Assembly (NCBI GenBank): GCA_009823505.1
Contig: VZQC01010399.1
Coordinates: 904,862-968,861, forward strand
DNA: 64,000 nt
Reading direction: 5' to 3'
Origin: Rhizomys pruinosus
Lineage: Eukaryota; Chordata; Mammalia; Rodentia; Spalacidae
This document shows positions 56,413-64,000 of this stretch, in pieces (the stretch's first letter is position 1; the number at the start of each line of letters is the position of its first letter). A program made the translations under genes and the position numbers. The notes under the pieces are model-generated. The model was not told the origin of the DNA and did not search any database. It saw only the letters and a program-made list of their open reading frames with translations.

Positions 56413-57420
56413 AAAAAAAAGCAAGGGAGACTGGACAGTTATCTCAGTGGTTAAGAACACATTGGGGTGCTCTCTGCCAGATCAGGGATTCATTTCCGGT
56501 ATCAGTGTCAGTTCCCTCAGCATTCACACGATTATGTTCAACAACCATCAACCTCCTCCAGTTTCCAGGGGATCCACACCCTGTTTTGATCCTCCCACTA
56601 GCGCAATCCTGGCATAACACAGAAGACCCAACATACCATGCAACGCGGAACACACATCATTACACAACAAAAGTTAAACAATTTAAAAACACAAGGGCTA
56701 GAAAAGATAGCTAAAGAGGTTAAGAAGCACTTGCCACTCTTGCAGAGGACCTAGGTTTGGTTTTTCATAGGACTCACCGGTGGCAGTTCACAACTGCCTG
56801 TACCTCAATCTGCCAAACCTGCTGGTGCACTTACAAATTTGCAGGCAAAAACATCCATACATATAAAAATAAATTTTTTTGACGCGGCCGCGGTGGTGGC
56901 GCAGCGCCTTTCAATCCTAGCAACTGCAGGAGGCAGCGGCTAGGTCGGATCTTTGTTGAGTTCAACGCCAGCCTCGTCCTACAGAGTGAGTTCCAGGACA
57001 GCTGGGGCTACAGGAAGACCCTGTCTTTATTTTTTATTTTTATATAAATATAAATAAATAGTTAAATAAACATAAATAAATAACAAATTTTTTACAGTAG
57101 CTAAGGGCTGAAGGAGATGCCCTCGTCTAATAAAGTAACTTCCATACTCACACTGAGAACCTCGTGTAAATAAAGCTGGATGCCGCCTGGGCATGGTGGT
57201 GGCAGCTGCCTTTAATCCAGCACTTGGGAGGCAGGCCGGCAAACGCAGATCACCTTTGTGAATTCAAGGCCACCTGGTCTACCCAGAGTGAGTTCCAGCC
57301 CAGCTGGGGTTCACAGAGGCGGAAAAGAAAAAAAAAAAAAAAAACCCCCCTGCGGTTTTGTTCCCCCCCCCAAAAAAAGGAAAACCCCAAACAAAAAGAA
57401 AAAAAACAAAAAAAAAGGCT
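56413..57420 (+). repeat. Error-rich B2, B2, B1, B1 series
   Basis: About 56425-56690 and 56695-56875 read as B2, and about 56880-57035 and 57185-57345 as B1, all with many small insertions. 57350-57415 is a C/A homopolymer scramble. Another low-accuracy patch. Confidence 0.75.
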
Positions 57421-57755
57421 GGATGCACGCAAAGCCTTACTAACCCAGTACTGGGGAAGGCACAAGAGCTGGACCACACACTCTCTCAGAAACCATGAAT
57501 GGCTGGGGCCAACAAAACCTCCCACCTTTATTTCTTTCAGGTATTCCAGGTATAGTGATGTGAAGGTAACTAAAGTTCATGTCCTCACCTCCCTCCCAGC
57601 TGACTGAGCAGGTTACTGCTGCCCTCAGCTCTGTGGACTGTTCTAGGCACATGACCACTCATATACCATCGGCTCTCAGTGGAGCCTGTTCTTATCAGAC
57701 TTCTAGAAACTGAAATCTTCGCTGTCATCCTCAGCCACTTTATTCTATAACTTTT
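57421..57755. other. Unique DNA, nothing recognised
   Basis: Clean-looking, balanced-composition sequence. Open frames on both strands lack motifs. Confidence 0.45.
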
Positions 57756-58497
57756 GGGTTATTGTGATTTGAAAGTGAGACATCTCCCACAGACTTGTAT
57801 GTTTGAACACTTGGTCCTCAGCTGGAGGTTCCCTTTGAGAAGGTGTGACATTGATGCCCAAGGCCTGCCCTGCACTTCTGCTTTGGCTGGTTGGCCCCTC
57901 CTCAGATGAGGATCTACACATGAGCTGTCCAAGGAGCACTGTTGTCTTTGTCTCCATCTAAAATGCCCAGCTGGGACCCCTTGCTCTTCATCCAACTACT
58001 ACAGGCCTCTGTGTCTGCCTATACCAAAGTCTTGACTTCTGTATTAGTTACTTTTCTGTTGCTGTGATAAAAACAGCATGACCGCCAGGTAGTGGTGGCA
58101 CCACAGCCTTCTAATCCCAGCACTTGGGACGGCAGAGGCATGCGGATCTTTGTGAGGTTCCAAGGCCAGCCTGGTCTACAGAGCGAGTTCCAGGACGCTG
58201 GGCTGCAGGGAGACCTGTCCCTCCGAAAAGACACGAAGAAAAAAAAAACAGCATGACCGGGGCTGGAGATGAATGGCTCAGCGGTATTAAGAGCAACCGA
58301 GTGGTTCTTGCAGAGGACCCTGGTTAGATTCCCAGCACACACAACTGGCATGATCGGAGTAACCCAATCTTAATAACTCAAGTTCCAGGGGAATCAGACA
58401 GCCCCTTCTGACCTTCCGCTCACATTGCACTACACCGGTGCACCAACCTACAATGCAGACCAACTTCCATTCATACACATAGAAAAAATAAATACAA
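57756..58497. mobile_element. URR1-type elements with nested B1 and B2
   Basis: 57756-58000 matches the 32.6 kb element (gtttgaacacttggtcctca, aggtgtgacattgatgccca). 58040-58083 starts another (gttacttttctgttgctgtg). A B1 (58086-58245) sits between repeats of aacagcatgacc, and an error-rich B2 (58258-58497) follows at once. Confidence 0.65.
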
Positions 58498-58519
58498 TTG
58501 GGGCTGGAGAGACGGAGCC

Positions 58520-60267
58520 TTATTAGCTGTTTTCTGGTTTTTTTTTTTTTCCAACAACTAAATTTACTTTATTTAATTTTTAACAATCTAGCCGGTCCGT
58601 GTTTCGCACTCATCGTCCCGCCACCCCACCAGAGGCTCATGCATTTTCTGCCAACCGTGCTTTCCATCTCATTCAGTCTTTCTCAGTATTTTCCATGGGG
58701 AAGGTGACTGTTTTCAGCAGAAGTTAAACCGTCTCAGTCAGTTCCTTTCGAATGAGCTCTTTTTCTGTTGTTGTTCGTTGTTCGTTGTTGGTTTTCCAAA
58801 ATGTACTTATGCCCACAGACTGGCATTTGTAGCAAAGCCAGGGGGCCCCTACAACAAATGAAATAACTTACAACTGGGTAATTGGCCCTCAGCACTCCAC
58901 AATGAGGGATACCATTCTGTTCGTGTTTCTTCTTTTCTGGACTTATTTACTTCACTCAGCAATCGAAGTCCTCATAGCTGCCAGCCATTTTCCTCGCAAA
59001 GCTCGTGATTGTCCCGTCCTTTCTTTACAAGCTGAACATAAGAAACTCCCATTGTGTAACATGTTACAAACATTCTTCCTCTCTCCCACTCGTCAGTTGA
59101 GGGCATTTAGGTGGTATCCATTAGCTCCTTGCTATTTGTGAAGAGGCTGCAATAACATGGCATGCATGTATCCTCTGGTGGTGGCGTAAGTCTGAGGGTA
59201 CATGCCCAGTGGTCATGGCTTGGGTCCAAGGGTGGCAAGTTCATTAAAAGTCTTCCAAGGGTTCTCCACACTGCTTGTTCCATAGTGGCCCTGTATCGAG
59301 TTTACAACATTCCCACCAGCAGTGGATGAGTGTTCCCCTTTCCCCACACCTCTACAGCAGTTGGTATCCGATTGTGTTCTTTTTGATCTCAGCCAGTCTT
59401 ACTGGAGTGAAAGATGATATCATTAAAGTGGTTCTTCATTTGGCATTTCCTTAACTGGCATTAGTGGATGTTGAGCAGTTTCTTGTGTAGGTGTTTTCCT
59501 CAGGACATCTCTAAATTCCGCTACGCCTTGTGAAGTCCTCTGTTCAGCTCTTTCTTTGCTTGTCCAATCCTATTGACGGGCATTTGTTTCTCCTTTTTTT
59601 CTTAGTTTTTTGAGTAGTATATACTCTCTGGAAATCAATGCTTTTCTGGTCAGATGTACAATCTGAGTGAAGGTTTCCTGTCTCCACTCTGTGGGATTTC
59701 TCATCAATTCCTTGATTGTTTCTGTTGATGTACAGTGATATTTTGCTTTTTAGTTTATTGAGTTCCCATTTTTCAATTGTCGACATTAATTCTAGTGCAG
59801 CTGCTGTCTGGTTTAGGAAGTCTTTTTCCTACGCCTATCTCATTGTAGCCTGCTGCAACTCTTCCTCTTCTATCACCTTCGAGTTTGGGGTTTTTCACGT
59901 TGAGGTCTTTAATCCACTCCTGAGCCTTGACTTTGTGTAGCACGGCGTGAGAGTACGGGGTTTTTTAATTTTCTTCTTCCTTACAAAGTGGTGGATCCCA
60001 GCTCTTTTGCCATACACCACTTGCTGAATATGCGGTCTTTTCTCCATTGTGTTTCTTTGGCCCCCTTGTCAAATATGAGATGGCTGAAATTGTATGTGCT
60101 CAGATTTGGATCTTCAAGTTTTGTTCCATTCGGTCAACAGGTCTGTTTTTGTGGCCAGTACCAAGCTGTTTTTATGACTACGGCCCTGTAGTATAGTTTA
60201 CAATCTGGTATCGAGATCCCTCCTGTGTAGCTCTTTTTCACGTCAGGGTTGATTTTGCTATTCGGGG

Positions 60268-60322
<55 letters not shown>

Positions 60323-60484
60323 CCTGTGAAGAAACTCTTCGGGGGATCTTGATTGGGTTGCATTAAATCTGTACACTATTTTGGGTAGGATGGAAATTTT
60401 TACTATATTTAATTTCCAATCCATGAGCATGGGAGGTTTTTCCATCTTCAGAGGTCTTCTTCAATTTCTTTCTTTAAGGGTTTA

Positions 60485-60537
<53 letters not shown>

Positions 60538-60581
60538 TTAAAAATTTTTGTTCTTAGGTATTTTATTTGTGAGTGGGAAGG

Positions 60582-60632
<51 letters not shown>

Positions 60633-62200
60633 TTTTATTGATTTTTCTAGGTTAACTTTTGTATCCTGACACTTTTGCCTCGAAGCTGTTAATCGTTTCT
60701 TGGAGTTTCCTGGTGGAGTTTCTTGCATCCCTTAAGTCAAACAATCATATCATCAGCAAAATAGGGATAGCTTTCTGACTTCCACTTTTCCACTTTTCCA
60801 ATTAGTACTCCTTTCATATCCTTTTCTTGCCTTATTGCTCTAGCAAGTGTGCCAAGCACTATATACTTGAGAAGGAGTGAGTTGACAGGGGGCAGCCTTG
60901 TTGATTTTCTACCTTTAAAGGGAATGTATCCATCATTTCCTCATTTAGGATGATATGGCTGTGGGTTTCCTATATATGGGCTTTGATTACCTTGAGGAAT
61001 GATCCCTCAATCCAATTCCCTCTAGGAACTTTAAACATGAACGGATTCTGAATTTTGTAGAAAACTTTTTCTGCATCATTGGATGAATGGTGGTGGTTTT
61101 TGGGTCTATTGGATTCCGTTTACATGTGCTTTGATGATAGTCTTTATTGATTTCCATATGACCATCCTCCAAATCCAAACTTGGTCAACGATGGATGAAT
61201 TGGATGGAGTCTGTATGCGATTTGCCAGTAACTGTTAGAATTTTGGCATCTGTGTTCATGAGGGAGAATGGGTCTACATAAAACTCTCCTTTTTAGTTGG
61301 ACGGCTTTGCTCCTGGTTTTGTAATAGGTGATGTTGGCCTTCACAGAAGCAATTTCGGGAAGAAATTCCCTCTATTGTAATAGCTTCTAAACAGTTATTC
61401 AGAAATAATGGTTTGTAAGGTCTTTTTTAATTTGTTTTTATTGATTTCTGCTGTGAAACTGTCTGGCCTGGGGTTTTTTTAGTTAGGAGATTTCTTACTA
61501 CATCCTCTATTTCTTCAATATGTTATGAGTCTGTTTAAGCTGCTGGTCCTCTTCTTTGGCCAAGGCCTTGGTGCTTCCCAGGATTTCATATTCATTCCAA
61601 TTTCTTCTAGGTTTTCAAACTTGGTACAATATAGGTTCTTCTTTGTAATATTTTCCAATATAATTTTTCTTGAATCTTTTTCCTTGTCTATACCCATTTA
61701 TCAACAGAGTCTTGTATTGATTTGAGTTGTTCCTTCTTTCTTTTTTTGTATCCTGGGCTACGGACGGTCTGTCTAATCTGTTTCATTTCTTTCAAGAACA
61801 CATTGCCTTCATTGATTTTTTGTATTGGTTTTCTTTGTTTCTATTAATCATTGATTTTCTGAGTCGATTTTTTTGTTATTCATTCTTTCCTGTTCTGTTG
61901 CGTTTTAGGGTTCATCCGTGTTGTTGCCTCTCAAGTGGCTTGTTAGCTGTATGTGTTAGTATTCATTCACTTGATACTCTTCTGTTTTTCTATGTAGGCA
62001 CCCAGCGCTATAAAATTCCCTCTAAGGACCGCTTTTCTTCCATATGGTTTTTGTTTTTTTGTATTGTCATTGTCATTTCAGTTCCAGGAATTGTGTTTTT
62101 ATTTCTTTCCTTTATTCTCTTCTTGACCCATTCATGTAATCCAATTGAGTGTGTATGTTTAGCGCTCCTCGTTCATGTTGGTTCATTGTAGGCACAGAGG
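58520..62200 (-). pseudogene. Antisense L1: 3' UTR and ORF2, low-accuracy
   Basis: Plus-strand landmarks in inverted L1 order: ggttctccacactgcttgtt, acattcccaccagcagtgga (59310-59325, the ORF2 C-terminal region also seen in sense at 29.2 kb), tttaatccactcctgagcct (59908), gtaccaagctgtttttatga (60158), gtatagtttacaatctggta, and taggcacccagcgctataaa (62000). It runs from near its 3' end to the middle of ORF2. Frameshifts are everywhere, partly from sequencing error. Confidence 0.82.
60270..60632. repeat. Three long poly(T) runs inside the L1
   Basis: Runs of about 50 T at 60270-60318, 60489-60532 and 60583-60631 sit in positions where L1 ORF2 has no such tracts. They look like homopolymer artefacts of low-accuracy reads, or stacked tail insertions. 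Confidence 0.85.
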
Positions 62201-63400
62201 TGCTTGTCCTGGTGTTGATGTTGAGACTCAATATGCTCAACATGTGGTCCTAGACAGGAATGTTTACATGTAAAAGATATGGTATCACTTTCGACTCTTA
62301 ATTCTTTTTTGTAGTGTTGTACAAGTATAGTATGAGATTATTCCCTGTGTCCGCAGGATCGAGCGTCCAGTACCGAATTTTGTGGAGATGTATCCGTGGG
62401 TGGCTGATAGATAAGTGTATTCTCTCATGGTATTAAGGTCTAGTTTTATATAGAGTGGTAGATCGTTCCGAAGACCTACACGAGAAAAGATTCTAGGTTG
62501 GGCGCCGGAGCTTGCTATAGTGGGCTTCACGGGCTTAATCCACACTATGGTGTAAAACGATTCGATATCGTTCAAGGGGGCAGAAGACCGTGGAGCAAGC
62601 ATTCCCAAGTGTAAGAGCAAGGACATGGATGCCCAAGCCCGAAGCGTTTACTAAAAAATATCGCCGTCAGCCAAAAATGGTCAATTCATTAGTCTGGAGG
62701 GAGAGAGGAAAATCCTTTCCATGAACCAACTTAAACAACTTTTCGAGTAGATACTCTGCAAATATCTGCGATGTCCTAGAAAAACCAGCTTACTCCTTCA
62801 TGAGAAATTTACCTTTGATAGGTCCGCACTGAATTGATCAAAAGAAACAGAAAGAGGACGCACCAACCCCAAGGTCCTACACTAGAAGGAGAAATCAATA
62901 AAAACACATACTGCGAAGTAGAAAGAACCTCAACCTCAACAAACGACGGCCCGCGTCTAGTGGAAAATTTAATGGAAAGAGCTCGCAAATAGGTCCCAAA
63001 ACTGCACTGCAAGGTGTAACCTGGCAACTTAAAGGTTCTGGTGACTTGTGTTCACTGAAATTGATGTCTTTATAAAACACAGTTCTTACTGGGCGAGGCA
63101 ACCTAATCAGTCCATAACGCTTAAATATTAAGGGACAAAAAGGAATTTGGGATTCTTAATTAATTTACCCCAATTCATTCAAGAACATATTGTGAAAAAT
63201 CTTGGGGAGGGACTTGAGAGCCGGTGATTTTAGGAAAGTTATCGATCGGGATATGCGTTCCTCTTGGATAGAATAGTATCAGGCATTTCTTGTCTCTTTT
63301 CCTGATTTTCTTTTTATTAAATTAACCTTGAAGTCAACTATTTTTTCTTTCAGAACCATCCCTTAAGTGAAAGGGGATGACAAAAAATATTCCCAAGCCA
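62201..63400. other. Unassigned low-accuracy sequence
   Basis: No named repeat or reliable frame. It is bounded by an antisense L1 on the left and a sense L1 piece on the right, so it may be a damaged L1 5' region or an artefactual turn-around. Confidence 0.5.
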
Positions 63401-63414
63401 ACTAAATGGTACCA

Positions 63415-64000
63415 AAAAGAACAAGAGGTGTTGCTATTTAATATCAGACAAAAATAGACTCTCCAAGTAAAAGAAAATCAGACAGACGGACGGAAGGGCA
63501 TTTACAATTCTCCATCAAAGGAACATCAACCCAAGAAGGATCCACCAATTAAACCCAATCTGGTCAACCAAACTTTAAGACAATTCAGGGGACCCACAAG
63601 TACAGAAAGGTCCAGCCAACTACCCTCCAAAGTGAATTCAAAACCACAGTCTGGCATAGGTCAACAGACAAAAAAACAACAGAAAGGATCCGAACTCGGA
63701 AGCATATGATACACCAAATTGACCTCAAGACCTGTACCGAACACTTCCATCCTAATACTAGTAGAGATCCTCTACTCAGCACCCCACGGAACCATTCTCC
63801 AAAATCGACAACACACTGAGACACAGAAAAAAAAACCTCTACAAATACAAAGGCATTGAAATTATTCCATGCTATCTGCAACATGCAATGAAGCTCACAT
63901 AAAACACCAACAAGCCCTGCCTGCCACAAGAACACTGAACAAACAACCACTCTTGAATAAGAATGTCAGGAAAGATAAGAAGAGAAATAAAAACATTCTG
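63415..64000 (+). pseudogene. Sense L1 ORF2 endonuclease-domain fragment
   Basis: With frameshifts the plus strand reads VAILISDK near 63430, an AAGGGCATTTACA block where the family has EGHY, and then text of the endonuclease C-terminal part (ctcagcaccccacggaacca, tctccaaaatcgacaacaca, atacaaaggcattgaaatta). ORF2 endonuclease nicks target DNA. The fragment runs off the end of the window. Confidence 0.72.

Noticed and set aside
62285..63950. Minus-strand frames of 113 and 121 codons near the end of the window
   Set aside because: They lie in low-accuracy sequence, and the second is antisense to the recognisable L1 endonuclease fragment.

Overview
This window is nuclear DNA of a muroid-type rodent. 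It is dense in 7SL-derived B1, tRNA-derived B2, ID, B3 and B4 SINEs, rodent L1 ends and a rodent DNA-transposon-like family. The B2 copies are unlike the mouse and rat consensus: they keep an intact B box and have a long 3' part. That suggests another muroid lineage, but I cannot name the species. No bacterial, viral or organellar gene set is present and there is no operon. Almost all open reading frames are repeat-derived or chance.

The only good candidate for a host gene is a CpG island at about 21.66-22.55 kb. On the minus strand it carries a Kozak-type ATG inside a YY1 motif, ten codons (MAEEKEREGS) and a splice donor. A phase-compatible minus-strand exon with a good acceptor lies 1.35 kb downstream, at 20.78-20.92 kb. 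I do not recognise the product.

Retroposed cellular RNAs are the best-supported non-SINE finds: a U1 snRNA pseudogene (18.71-18.85 kb), a 5S rRNA piece joined to an L1 3' end (28.94-30.06 kb) and the 3' end of a ribosomal protein L32 mRNA (26.67-26.86 kb). The last two lie inside older SINEs, and their flanks show target-site duplications. A composite SINE made of a B2 head fused to a full B1 occurs at least six times, four of them with clear target-site duplications of their own.

Region by region. 0-2.3 kb: SINEs and an old antisense L1. 3.1-12.75 kb: low-accuracy sequence, part of it a degraded second copy of 17.5-20.07 kb. 13.25-14.98 kb: near-exact second copy of 0.58-2.31 kb. 15-17.2 kb: L1 ORF1 remnant and an LTR-like block. 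17.5-20.8 kb: SINEs and U1. 20.8-22.6 kb: candidate gene start. 22.9-43.2 kb: SINE-rich intergenic or intronic DNA. 43.3-45.5 kb: degraded copy of 46.5-48.6 kb. 46.4-56.4 kb: SINE-rich. 56.4-64 kb: low-accuracy sequence, mostly an antisense L1 and, at the end, a sense L1 endonuclease piece.

Five single Ns (12753, 14976, 20171, 24215, 45489) sit at or near several of these joins. I read the duplications mainly as gap-fill and assembly artefacts, not as biology. Boundaries of repeats are by eye and good to about 10-30 bases.
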